Positions 31,546 through 42,794 of a stretch of DNA of 64,000 nucleotides are shown here, one piece after another. Source of the DNA: Salisapilia sapeloensis (Eukaryota; Oomycota; Peronosporomycetes; Peronosporales; Salisapiliaceae); NCBI GenBank assembly GCA_023334545.1, contig JAADVB010000058.1, positions 20,704 to 84,703 of the forward strand, read 5' to 3'. The position numbers and the translations under genes are program-made. Positions within the stretch are counted from its first letter, which is position 1. Every line of letters starts with the position of its first letter. The notes below the pieces were generated by a model, which did no database searches, had not been told where the DNA came from, and was given only the letters and a program-made list of their open reading frames with translations.

Positions 31546-33227
31546 CTATCGATTCCGAATCTTGTTAATATCTAACGCTTTCATCTCGGAGAGGTACAAA
31601 GGATTGACACCAGCCTGGACAAGTTCTTCCACTTCTCCGACGCGCAATCTTTCCAACTTCTCCAACTCGGTCTCGTACTCTTTCTTCAGAGCTCGACCTT
31701 CTTCTTGCTTCGTCGCAAACTCCTTTTTCTTGTCCTTCTCCTTCACTTCAATCTGGCGCTGCAATACCTGTCGATGTTCCATGCTCGCTTTCTTCTTTGC
31801 CTCTTCAGCTACCCTTACAAGCTCTTTGTCTTCTTCCACCCGGCTCATGATCGATTTATACTCCCGTTCTTGCATCATCGCTTCGTTGACACGAGCTCGT
31901 TGGCGATGCATTGCCTGTGCATCTCGCTCCCTCTTCAGTTCCTCCATCTCTGCCTTTTGCTTACGAGCCAATGCTAAGTCAGCTTCTCTTGCTTGTCGCT
32001 CACGACCTTCTGCAGCTCGTTTAGCTCGTAGTTCATCAAGCTCCGCTTTTTCATTTGCCATCTTCTCCTGCATTGATCGAAGTTTAGCACAACGTAGCTC
32101 TGCCTCGTGACGTCTTTGCTTCTCTTCCTCTTCTTGACGCTTCATTTCCTCCGCTTTCTTCTGTTGGTAAGCGGCAATTCGATCTTCCTCTTCCTTAATC
32201 TGCTGTAGGACTTCCAACTTCTTCAGTTTCGTTTCTTCATTAAACTTATGAATCTCTTCCATCGTCTCTTTATTCCGGATTGCTTTCAATCGCTCCATTT
32301 CAGCTTCCTCCTCTTGCTGCTTTTTCATTTTCGCCACCATCTCTTGAGCTTCTTCATCACGTGCCTTTGCTTCGGCTTCCCGTCGACGACGACGCTCTTG
32401 TATCTGATCCTCGAGTACCTGACGATCAGCAAGTCGCTTTTGCTTCTTTTGGTCATCTATTGCCTCCTGCCTCTTTAAACCTTCGAGACGATCAATCTCC
32501 ATAAGCATATTCATCTTGTCATCGTACACCCGGTGATCTTCTTCCAACTCTTTCTTTACTTTCAATTGCTCATCACGAATCGTAAAAGCTTGAGCTCTTG
32601 CTCCAAGTGTCCGCATAAGCTTGACACTATCGTGGTCTTGGTCATGTAGAATCTTCGCACGGCGTAGCACAGCCTCTTTTTCAGCTTCGAATATCTGCTC
32701 CATCTCGGTCTTTGGTGCTCGCTTTGCAGCTTCTGCACTCAGCTTCATCATGTATTCCTTTCGAGCTTTCGATGATAAACGCTGACGCTCAAGTTCTTCA
32801 TCTCGAGCTGCCGCCATTGCTTCCAATTCTGAAGCTGTCATGATCTTGGTCTCACCCTTCATCCGGTGAACCTCCTCTTCATCAATCGAAATTACCGCAG
32901 CTGGAGCCTTCACCTTGCCTTTCGATACTGGAGTTGACCTGTTTGGTTTAGTCTTGGGCTTCCCCTCATCTTGATTCGACGATCGATTGCTAATGATATT
33001 CCTAACAAAGTACACATGAGGATATGGAAACTTGGAAGAGCACATGAGACATACCTTCCAGCTTGCACCGTTCGGTCATTCTTACGAGCTTTCAACTGTC
33101 TTTCGCGATTCGACTCACCAAACAGATTCTCCTCCACTTGAGGCGTATACGCTATTCGACGATAACGACGTGATGCTGAGGAGGAAATGTTTCCATTGGT
33201 ACGGAGGGAAGATTGCGAAGATGACAT
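31546..33227 (-). CDS. CFAP45: Cilia- and flagella-associated protein 45
   Basis: Two exons, 33055-33227 and 31546-33001, joined by a 53-nt GT-AG intron, give 542 residues. Almost the whole protein is charged coiled coil. CFAP45 features include the MTASELEAM segment before the coil, the long run of alternating EEE/KRR heptads, and the end EEGRALKKEYETELEKLERL with VEELVQAGVNPLYL, matching the human protein's closing region on GLPEKY. CFAP45 is an inner protein of axonemal doublet microtubules. Its presence fits an organism with flagellated zoospores. Confidence 0.87.
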
Positions 33228-33509
33228 GTAGACTGTATGGAAGCACAGAGCAAGTATGATGCTTCTTTCCGAGTGAGCTATTGACTTCAAAATGATTATA
33301 GAACGTGTATTTATAGACTTGCACGTCCTCCCAAATCATTCGAGGTGCATATTAATAGTCTAAGCTAGGTGAAAGATACAAGTATACTACACGAACACAC
33401 TTCATTGCTAATAATTCCATTTATACCGAAATACCAAATCCTAATTCACGATAAATTCATTCGCGATAGCTACCCTACTTGATACCAATGCGAAGGCTAC
33501 TGTCAAAGC

Positions 33510-35246
33510 TCATGACCTGGAGACACCCAGTTCGCAGGCAGAAGAACGACGCCTTATCATGGCTTGCATGCCATGATAGCGTCTCACGAACCCACCGACA
33601 CCAGGACGCAGTCTTGGCGCTTCTGCATCCACCTCTGGCTCAATAGAAGCAGTGACTATGGTCGCACCTACAGTCGTGTTAGCACTTTTTGACATAAAGA
33701 CATGTGAGGTACGCACTGGGAAACTCCTGATGGATGCGGTGGAGAGCGACGGCACTAATGAAGGGACAGATAAAGTAGATGGCATTCTCAGCCACTCCAT
33801 CCGATTGTAAGATCTATCTCATCGTTCATCAGCTCTAAATATCTTTACGATGGTAAATGACAAGTACCTCGATCGCGTGACTGATGACAGCTCCTTTCAC
33901 ACACTCGCCAGCCATAAGCACTACATCAGTGGCATGCAGATTCGATGGCAAATTCACTTCGCTCGCGACTGTCGGCTCTTGGTTTCCAGTCTGCGCGAAG
34001 AAGATCTCGCCTGTAGGAAATTGATAAGCACCTCTCTTCTGGAATATATAGCTAGTACTCGTACCTGATAGAGCTTCCGGCATGAGTTGCTTAAAGATAC
34101 GCTGGAGGATGAGACCGCCGTTGTTGACAGAGACTCCGATACACTCCCGCTGTCGACAAATACCTTCCCATTGCTCTCCCGAAGAAGTCGTCACATGGTG
34201 TGGGACTGTTGGTGCTAGTGCCAACGTCTCCTCCAGCAACAAACTACAGACAAGATTAATCCTGTGAAGGATATCGGCAAGAAGTGGCGAGTGCCTACCG
34301 AATGAGTCGATCGGCAGTCTGCTGGAAAGCTCTCCATGGAGTCGACCTGTCTCTCAGTCGAGTCAGCAGCTGCATCACCGCTGGCGATTGCATCTCTTCG
34401 ATCAAAGGCGTCATCGGTTCTCTAGCTCGAAGGAGACTCGTATCCGCTTCTCCATCCACTTGATCATACGGCTTGTGCTCATCTCCATTATGTCCGGAAT
34501 CTACCATACTCACATCATCCGCTTCTTGATCTCTATCAATCAATCATATTAATGTCCTTTCTTCCATCGCATAAGCTTAGCCTCTACCTTTGAGGAGATG
34601 GACGGCGAGAGTAAGGACTTATCGGCTCTCGAGCTCCTCGACGACGATAGGCACCATACGGAGCTGCCGTGACTTGGCGATTGCTTGAGGAGTGGTGGGA
34701 AGTGTCGCTTCCATCAGCCAAAGCGAGCGTCGCATCTGGACGTCCGTCTTGGCCACTTGAGCTCTCGCCTCGGAGCTTTGCATACTCGGCTGCCAAGATG
34801 TGATTGTACGGCAGCATGCTCTGACTGACGCGATGGCGAATGATACTACGGTTCTTGAAGGTGTTGCTGATGGCAGCTCGAGTGACAGCGTACTCCTTTG
34901 CCAAGTCGGACTGTCGAGCTCCATTTTCCAAGCGGCGGATGATCTCGAGTCGCTCTTCTTCCATCAGATACCGTAATTCTCCTTGCAGACGCCTCTCCAC
35001 CGCCCTGCGTACTGGGATGCCACGCATTCCTACCGACTGAGATGTCACCTCCATCGGCTTTTCAGTCGCGTCAGGAAGCAAGTAGCTCGATAGTGTCGGT
35101 AGTGGTCTACTCGAAGTCGAGGTCGTCTCATCAAAGCGAGAGGGGGGTGCAGAGGAACTCCAGGCGAGCGGAGCGATGCCATCCGAAGTGGAAGGTTGGT
35201 AGGTGGTGCCTCGAGGGAGACTGGAGGATGTATTTTGCTCCCTCAT
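33510..35246 (-). CDS. Psq/CENP-B-type HTH fused to a degenerate UPRT-like domain
   Basis: Five exons give 507 residues: 34588-35246, 34299-34532, 33868-34243, 33717-33813 and 33510-33667. Residues 95-135 form a pipsqueak/CENP-B-type helix-turn-helix (EERLEIIRRLENGARQSDLA, then VTRAAISNTFKNR). Residues about 290-490 follow uracil phosphoribosyltransferase throughout: ADRLIRLLLEETL, the V-T-T-SSGEQWEGI strand, IGVSV, the PRPP-loop strand (405-423), HRIHQEFPSATIVTASIEP and the closing GVGGFVRRYHG (478-488). Three catalytic features are altered. The arginine-containing RSGE/RAGE turn is NNGG. The PRPP loop has Ala-Gly where D-P-x-x-A-T-G is expected. The uracil loop lacks the usual GD-RYFGT form. 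The fold is likely kept while catalysis is lost. A DNA-binding protein sensing a nucleotide or base is the natural inference. Confidence 0.82.
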
Positions 35247-36357
35247 GAGTGCGTCGATATTACGTGTGCAGTATGGAAGTGTCGGATGGGCTCTATGGAC
35301 GCAGTAGAAACAAGTTAGAACTCGCGTGCTACATATCTCGTTGTGGTGCTTGGTGCATATAGAACGAACATCGCATGAACGGAAGAGACTTCATACTTAT
35401 ACACAGCAGTCGTATCAAAAAGTAGACTGCTCATTACAATTTCGTCAGATGCTTGTCAAATGGGAATCCAGCCCAAGCGTCTTGATAAATTCGAGTTGCG
35501 CGACGTCGGACTCGTATTCGAAAGTAACAAGCTCTTGATATCGTATAAATCTGGTTTCCCGACCGTTGCTTATCTTAAGACTGGCGACCGTGGGCTGCCG
35601 ATCGATCGCCAGTGACGGATTTTAAATCGTTACGACGACAGATGGGGGAGGGTGTTGCATTCATGCAAGATCTTGTATGGGCACATGGCGAATGGGTACA
35701 CTCGTCGGACTGTCGACTGGACTGACGCGAGGCTCCCAACGACCCGTTTTACTCAGGTAAAATTGTGCTTCGATTCTTCCATACTTGCCACCTACAGGAT
35801 ATAAGCACGCCCATGCTGGTCAGTGGATCTAATATTTAGACCACATCGATAGGTATTGAGAGGCATTCCCTCCGAGGTATCTATACACTCATGCTGTCTT
35901 GATGCCTCAGCGTCAAGATTACCCATCGCCACTACCGCAAGAAATCAACGCGTCTCGTTGTGCAGCATAATGCATCTTTCGAATAGACACGACACTGACG
36001 ATCATGGATAAAGTTGAACATACCACGCTTGCGACGCTACGTCCATCTACCTATAAAAAAGGATTTTCAGTTTGCCGTTGGATCCAATACCTCGACTACA
36101 TCTCTACGACCTAGATCTCATTCCATCCACTATGCTACGTCAACTCTATAACCAGTACCGACTAAATCCGTCCTTAGGTAATAGCACCTCTACACACATC
36201 CTACGCCACGTCGACAATCACGTCCATCAAGTGGTCTGTATATGTGATACACAACGTCTAGACAGTTACTCGTCACTTACTATGAATGTACAATGCACCA
36301 AACGAAACAAGTAAACTGTCGAGCTTGATTCGAGAACAAACGGCAGTATACACAATA
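35247..36357. other. Intergenic, no gene recognised
   Basis: About 1.1 kb between the HTH/UPRT gene start and the end of the phosphatase gene. The plus-strand frame at 36072-36314 (80 codons from a TTG) has no recognisable motif or splice partner. Confidence 0.5.
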
Positions 36358-38784
36358 CTAGTCTTTCAAATCATCTTCAAACGTATCCTCCACTTGCACA
36401 TCCACATCCTCCGGATCCGCTGTGGCGGCACCTTCAATCACAAGCACACTCCCGTGCTTGGTATACTTTGGTGACTGCTCCATACTCTTCACTCGCGTCA
36501 ACGCCTTGAGTTGAGGACTTAACGGTGGTTTTTCTTCCTCTTCCTCTTCCTCCTCCTCCTCTTCCGCTGTATTGGTAAACTTTAGTGCGCCCATGAGACT
36601 CAACGCCTTGATCTTCTTTCGAGCTCGCTTCCACTTGGCATGTGCCGTCAGCTTGGCATTCAAGCGGAATCCTTCCATGAACTCATTAATGTCAATCTTA
36701 TTATCTCGACCAAAGTCCATCATCTTCATCAGCGTCGCAGGAGACGGAAGCTCTTGCTGCGCTTCGCTCGGAAGCTTTTCGTTCAGCATCTTGACAGCCA
36801 TCTCCAAGTCTTCTAACGTCACCGTTCCATCGCCATCATGATCTAGCATACGGAACAAGGCTTCCAATCGACTGCGATGGCGGTAGAGACTATTAAACGC
36901 ACGTCGACGTTGCATGTGCTCTTCTTCCGACAACGCTGGATCACGTTGTCCCTGGGCGTTGTATCGGTTCAAAAACTCTGCGTAGGAGACTTTGCCCTCG
37001 TCATCCAAGACGGTCAAGAGCGGCTGCAACGCTCGCCAGTCTAACGAAAGGTCCAAGGATGCTTCGAGTATGTCACACCACTGCTGCAACGTGACTTTAC
37101 CAGTGAGTTCTGTATCACACTTGACAAACTCTTCTTCCAAGTCATCTCTTGTCTCAAGAATGAGTGAGAAGAGTCCGTCAAGATTCGACACAGCCATGTC
37201 ACGAGCTTCGACACTTGCCATATACTGGAAGAAAGCAGGTTTACTAGACTTGTCGGACGGAATACGCATGAAACAACCGAGGTTGTTCGCTTTGCCGCAA
37301 TAGTTGGAAGCTGAGAAGAGAGTGACGAGCATACCCTTGTCTCCGTATGGCCAGTGGAAACCTTTTGGGACACACTCGTGCGAACGAACGATTAGTGCGA
37401 GCTTGTTTTTATGCATAAACTTATGCACGAGGTCTGGACCGTACGTGATCCCTGCACCACGTGCGTTCTCTGTCCAGCCTCGAGCACGCTGTGGGTCGCT
37501 CCATAGCAAATCCCGCATGAGGTTCATTCGACGCCACGCTTCTTTATGGTCTCTCTTGCTTATCTTGGAGCGGTAGCGGGATAGGTCGTACTCTGTCCGG
37601 TCCATTTGATTAAGTTCGTGTAGATCGATGCAGTCGCGACCGATGCCTCCATGCAGCACAAGAACTCGTTGGTCCAAGAGCGTCGCGAGCGGCAGCCATT
37701 GGAATGACTGGCAGAAGAGCTCGTACACTTCGATATCGTACTTGGTCTCGCACTCTTTCATAAAGCCAAAGACTTGTGTAATGGAGAAATCTTCGTGATT
37801 GCCACGATTGATGAGCACGTGATCGGGATACAAGAGCTTAAAGAGGTAGACGATGACCATGAGTTCAACGCCACGGTCTCCTCGGTCGACAATATCGCCA
37901 TTAAAGAGGTACGGGTTGCTCTCGGACGGAAGTCCGTTTTCCCGGAAGATGAGAAGGAGGTCGTCTAGCTGGCCATGGAGGTCTCCGATGACTGTGATGT
38001 GATTTGCCTCGATCTTGTACTCGACCAGCGTCGAGATCTTGGACAGGATCGGCGTGATTTCCCTCAAGACACGGACGACGACGTGACGTGGGATCTTGCG
38101 ACCTTGACGACAGGACTCGATTAAGTCCTCTGCATTCTGAAGTGTAATCTGCGCGTCTAGATCGGACGTTTGGTGGTACATATCCGAGATATCAATCTGT
38201 CCAACGAGACTTTGGGACGTCGGATCATTCGCGTCTGAATCCGAGTCTGAACCGGAATTATCACTTGCTGAAGCCTGCGCTTTCTTCTTCTCATGCACTT
38301 CAGGCATATGGGCCGAAAGCGTATCGAGAAAGACGGATAATTCCAACTAGTACATGTCAATGTCTTGTACTCGGAATACAATCACAAAGATATCATACCA
38401 CTTCAGATTCTTCCCTGTTTTCTAGATCGTTAAACAACTTCCAATTTGAGATCACATCTTCCCCAGATTGTTTCTTCGTGGGTGCTACAAGTGGAGCCAA
38501 TCAATATGATTCGCTTTGGCAGGTACGACAAGGATGTATAGGAAAGCGACGTACTTGATGGTTCTTGAGATGAAGGTGATGGAGGGATAGATGAAGAGTG
38601 TGAATGCTCTAGTTCAGATTCTTCACCTTGACTTTCAGCCGTTGACTTTTCACGCCTAAAGACGCAGAAAGTGAATAAAATAAGCAGGACGAAGGATACG
38701 ACTATAAAAACAAAGGAACAACTTTTGCAACGATCTCTTCTGCTTTGACTCTCGCTGTTGTTCGTGGGAAGACTTGTTCCCCAT
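36358..38784 (-). CDS. EF-hand protein phosphatase (PPEF/PP7 type), myristoylated
   Basis: Four exons, 38723-38784, 38555-38655, 38399-38484 and 36358-38346, give 745 residues; every join keeps phase. The start MGNKSS is a good N-myristoylation signal. The PPP phosphatase core carries IGDLHGQ, NGDIVDRGDRG, INRGNHED and VLHGGIG with the metal ligands intact, and later RSHECVPKGF and FSASNYCG. Behind it are EF-hand-type segments: one weak, then a canonical DHDGDGTVTLEDLE and a further DFGRDNKIDINEF. An acidic Glu run and a polar tail close the protein. PPEF enzymes are calcium-linked Ser/Thr phosphatases; myristoylation would place this one at a membrane. Exon 4 begins with TTG, so it cannot be the true start. 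Confidence 0.9.
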
Positions 38785-39532
38785 GGCCGCTTAAGCGCTA
38801 TGACCCGAGGTGAAGCAAATACTGATGTGGCGAATAACAGGATGGCATTCTAGATTTCGATTTATTACCTTCTATTTATCGTCACATTTATATGTTTTAT
38901 AATATTGGTTTTGAAGGACAGATTAGATATGTACCACATACCTTTGTGTGGGAATGGATACACTTTTACTACAGAATGCCCCCGAATGGAGTCAGATGCA
39001 GGTGAGATGTAGTAACCTGGAGAGTATCGTCTGTAGATGCTTTCTTCAAGCGGCAAGTGGCTTAAAAGGGCCGATATTCAACTAGATATTGTGTCTGTGC
39101 GTTGTTCTTGATATCGGTATGGTTGTCATGAGTTAGAGTGTTCATGATGGAAGGATCGCTGCGAGTCCCACGGTGAAATACCGTCGAGTCCCATTGACTA
39201 CAGTCGATGGAATGAAGCATCCAGGGCGATTAGGTAGGCGTGGTATTCCACCTGGACTATCATTTGCTTGAAGCTTATAATCTTTCAAAATTTCCCCAGG
39301 CTGCCATAACACAATGGTATCCCTTCTGGAAGGACACTATCAGCCGTGGAAACCCCCACTCTCTTCCTACTAGCCCCCTCTCTTAATTCCTCTTCACTAC
39401 TCTATATCCCTTCTTTCCTTAGCGATACAAATGTAGGATCGTAGATTAAAGTAACCAAGAAACACAGGAATTAAACTAAAGAAAAACCATTTTCATTCAA
39501 ATGAAACCCAACGTCCGCATGCTTCCTCGAGC
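38785..39532. other. Intergenic, no gene recognised
   Basis: About 0.75 kb between the phosphatase promoter side and the 3' end of V-ATPase subunit A. No supported gene. Confidence 0.5.
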
Positions 39533-42500
39533 TTAATCTCCCATGCTCTGGAAGGCCTGTTCAATCTCTTCATTCAAGTTGGCAAAGAACTGACGTAGCT
39601 CTTGTTCCGGTTGCTTCGGTAGTTGGAACTTGGTCTGAATAATCTTCTGCAGCACGGGATTCATCTCGTTCCGAATCTGTGCCCACGTGATCTTAGCATC
39701 CGCTGGTGAATCCGCAATCGCCTTTTGACTCAAGTCATAGAAAAGCACAATCGACCGGAGCATACCGACACTTTTGACAAGTGGACAAGTGTAGTCATAA
39801 TCCGAGAAAGCATTCTGTTGCAAAAAGTCTTCTCGCAAGACTTTTGCAACTTCCATAATGACTTTCTGATCTTCACTAAGACTTTCCTTTCCGACCAATT
39901 GGACAATCTCGGTCAGATTATCTTCCTTCTGAAGAATATCTTGACACTTTGTACGTAGCGAAGAGTATTCGCTATCGATCTCATTAAAGAAAGGTTCCAA
40001 GACACCCATGTACTTGGTGTAGCTCATGAGCCAATTCACACTTGGGAAGTGCTTGCGCTGTGCTAGTTTCTTGTCTAGTCCCCAGAAGACTTGGACAATG
40101 CCAAGCGTCGCAGCAGTCACAGGATCTGAGAAGTCTCCACCAGGAGGACTCACGGCGCCCACGACCGTCACACTACCTTCACGATTCGGACTGCCGAGAC
40201 AAGACACACGGCCAGCACGCTCGTAGAAAGCTGCGAGACGTGCGCTGAGGTACGCAGGGTACCCAGAGTCGGCTGGCATCTCTCCCAATCGACCAGACAT
40301 CTCACGCAAAGCTTCTGCCCATCGAGAAGTCGAGTCAGCCATCATCGACACGTTCATACCTTGATCACGGAAGTACTCGGCGAGCGTGATGCCAGTGTAG
40401 ATACTCGCTTCACGTGCCGCCACAGGCATGTTACTCGTATTCGCGACAAGCGCCGTACGTTTCATGATCGGCACTTCTTTACCATCAACAGACATGGTGA
40501 GTTCCGGGAAGTCATTCAGGACTTCGGCCATCTCGTTCCCGCGTTCACCACAGTTGTGGACAAGTGCCATGTTCGCGAGGAGGAACTGATGGTCACTGTC
40601 GTTAGAGAGCGTGAGGCCGAAGAAGTCGTCCGCAGGCTTCTGGACGAGAGAGAAGCGGTACGACTGAGGGAGACGGTCGCAAGGAACAGGAGACATGTAG
40701 TGCGACTTGGAGTGCGAGAGGACGGAACGAAGAAGGTTGGCATCGTTCGAGGTTTTCGCACCGAGAGATAGTCCGTCGGAGGTCACCTGGCAGACGAGAC
40801 CGAGAGAACGAGAGAGCTGGAGAAGGCTCTGGACGAAGGAATCCTTACGAGGACGGATAAGAGCACTGACACTCGACTCGTCCACCACTCCAGCAACGTC
40901 AATGAAGGCAGCCAGGATGTTCTCACGAACGCACATGTCGTCCAAAGACAAGGAAGACGGGATGCTATCCTTCATCTTCATCGCCTGCATCACCTCCTCT
41001 AGATGCACTGGCATGATGTCAGTGGCAAGAGAGTGACCGAGGTCGTACGCGACATCCTCTAGCTTTTCCTGTACGGACAAGCCCTTGAGGACAGAAGACA
41101 GACGAGAGCTCTCATAGAGCACAGGAGACAGGAGTTGCTTCGTCTCCCGACGCACGTGGGCGTGAACAAGTGATAGATCACGTGCTTCCAACGTCCATTC
41201 CAAGTGCTCAGGCAAGGACGCGACAAACGTCGACGCTTCAGATGTAGTAGCAAAGGTCTTGGTCGTCGGATGGACTAGACCGATGACACGGCCATCCGAC
41301 GTGATCGTCTGCATCTGCTGCAAGTACGACACGTGCGTAGTTTCTTGCTCCGCGACTTGGCGAGTACGTAGGACGAGGATGTGCGTGGCATTACACGTAT
41401 ACAGGACACTATCTCCTTGCAAGTCATGGATCAAAACGTCATACATGGTCTCCACGCCTCTCGGTAGAGCCGTTACGAGTCGTCCATGACCGTCTTTGCC
41501 CATGACCGACTCTCCTTCCACCACATCCTCCACGTTTCTTTCATCTCCGTTACTCATGAGCACCTTGGTGCCTCTCGCAAAGCACCCTACGTACACGATC
41601 GCATCCGAGTTACTATGCTTACTCAGCGCTTGGGAAATGACCGTCTTGCCACATCCAAAAGCGCCTGGTACAGCACAGGTACCTCCCAGGACGGAAGGGA
41701 AGAGCGCGTCGATGACACGTTGACCAGTCTGCAGTGCGACGTTGCCCGCTAGCTTCTCCGTGACCGGACGAGGCTTTCGCACGGGCCACAAGTGCGACAG
41801 ACCGAGCTTGTGGGTGGCGCCAGTGGTGTCGTCTCGGACTTCGAGGACCGTGTCCTGCAGGTTGAAGGTCTCATGTCCGTCCGTTCCGTCGCCATAGACC
41901 TTGACGACCGTGCCGTAGATGTTCGGTGGACACATGATCTTGTGCGAGTGGATGATGTCGTTCTCGTGAACAAAGCCAAACACATCTCCGCCCGAGATCG
42001 GGTCGCCCTCCTTGAAGTTCTGAGGTCGGAAGCGCCATTGTTTGTCGGCTGCGAGGGCCGGGACGTCGACGCCACGAGGGACGTAGACGTCCTTGGACAG
42101 CTCCGCGATGGATTCCAACGGACGCTGGATGCCGTCGAAAATGTTGTCGACGATACCAGGACCTAGTTCCACCGAAAGAGGAGACTTTCGACGTTCGACA
42201 GGATCTCCGACGGTTAGTCCAGCTGCACGAGGAGAAGATTTGCATCGTTTAGAAGTGTTGATCGGTTAGTAGGAAGATATGGAAAGTAAATCATTAGAAA
42301 GGAACGTACAGGTGTCTTCGTAGACTTGGATAGACGCGTTGGTACCTTCCAGCCGAATGATTTCACCCACGAGCTTGTCGTGTCCGACACGCACCAGCTC
42401 GTACATGGCCGCTCCATGCATATTCTCCGCAATTACCACTACACATATATGTAAATATATATATCTCTACATCTATCTCCTATCATTCATAAAACGCGTA

Positions 42501-42571
42501 CGAGGTCCGGAGACTTTAAAGACGTATCCATAATCCGCCTCCTTCTCATTCTCTCCGAGTACATGCGCCAT
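39533..42571 (-). CDS. V-type ATPase catalytic subunit A, intein-containing precursor
   Basis: Three exons, 42502-42571, 42310-42438 and 39533-42222, encode a 962-residue precursor. The start is [10 protein letters not shown], with exon 2 supplying [15 protein letters not shown] and exon 3 LTVGDPV. The Walker A motif is GAFGCGKT (253-260), followed by YVG-[insert][25 protein letters not shown] and the C-terminal domain. Removing residues 280-623 leaves 618 residues, the normal length of subunit A (yeast Vma1). Subunit A is the catalytic ATP-hydrolysing subunit of the V1 sector that acidifies vacuoles and endosomes. The insert is an intein, described separately; the protein must splice to be active because the insert sits close behind the nucleotide-binding loop. 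Head to head with NOB1, 223 nt apart. Confidence 0.95.
40553..41584 (-). mobile_element. Intein in V-ATPase subunit A (VMA1-type)
   Basis: 344 codons in frame inside exon 3 (precursor residues 280-623). It begins [14 protein letters not shown] (splicing block A, Cys1), has a block B with CNATH (Asn344, Thr346, His347), a block F with [12 protein letters not shown], and ends VHN followed by Cys as the first C-extein residue (block G). All residues needed for protein splicing are present. The position, between YVG and CGERGNEM, is the same as that of the yeast VMA1 intein, and the splicing blocks resemble it strongly. Between blocks B and F is a shrunken endonuclease region: LAAFIDVAG (503-511) stands where LAGLIDSDG-type block E is expected, and LGHSLATD (461-468) where block C is expected. 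Both lack the catalytic aspartate, so homing is probably dead while splicing remains. Confidence 0.93.
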
Positions 42572-42656
42572 CTTCCGCTCGATCTTTTGTTCCTCCGTGT
42601 GACTTGAAGAAAGTATTAAAAGGTATATAATTGGATAAAATACATGATAATAATAC

Positions 42657-42682
42657 CCAATGAAATAAGTGTATTTTATTGG
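42657..42682. promoter_or_regulatory. Inverted CCAAT boxes between V-ATPase A and NOB1
   Basis: An imperfect 11-bp inverted repeat with a 4-nt loop, beginning CCAAT and ending ATTGG, lies in the 223-nt gap between the two divergent start codons. A CCAAT box therefore faces each gene. Its function as a promoter element is inferred from position. Confidence 0.4.
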
Positions 42683-42794
42683 TTCTCGACACAAACACAT
42701 TTGAGCATCTCAAGACCGACAAGGAACGGACTTGGGCGACTTGTACTTGTCTTTAACAGTAGATACGTACATTCGCATTGGATCAGGATCAAAT

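Noticed and set aside
31457..32110. 217-codon plus-strand frame rich in Ser and Phe
   Set aside because: Antisense shadow of the CFAP45 coiled coil; the composition is what reverse-complemented Glu/Lys/Arg codons give.
36072..36314. 80-codon plus-strand frame before the phosphatase 3' end
   Set aside because: Starts with TTG, no recognisable motif and no convincing splice partner.
40553..41584. The 1032-nt insert in V-ATPase A as a retained spliceosomal intron
   Set aside because: It is open for 344 codons in phase with both flanks, and carries all intein splicing motifs and the exact terminal residues. Other introns in this gene are only about 63-87 nt.
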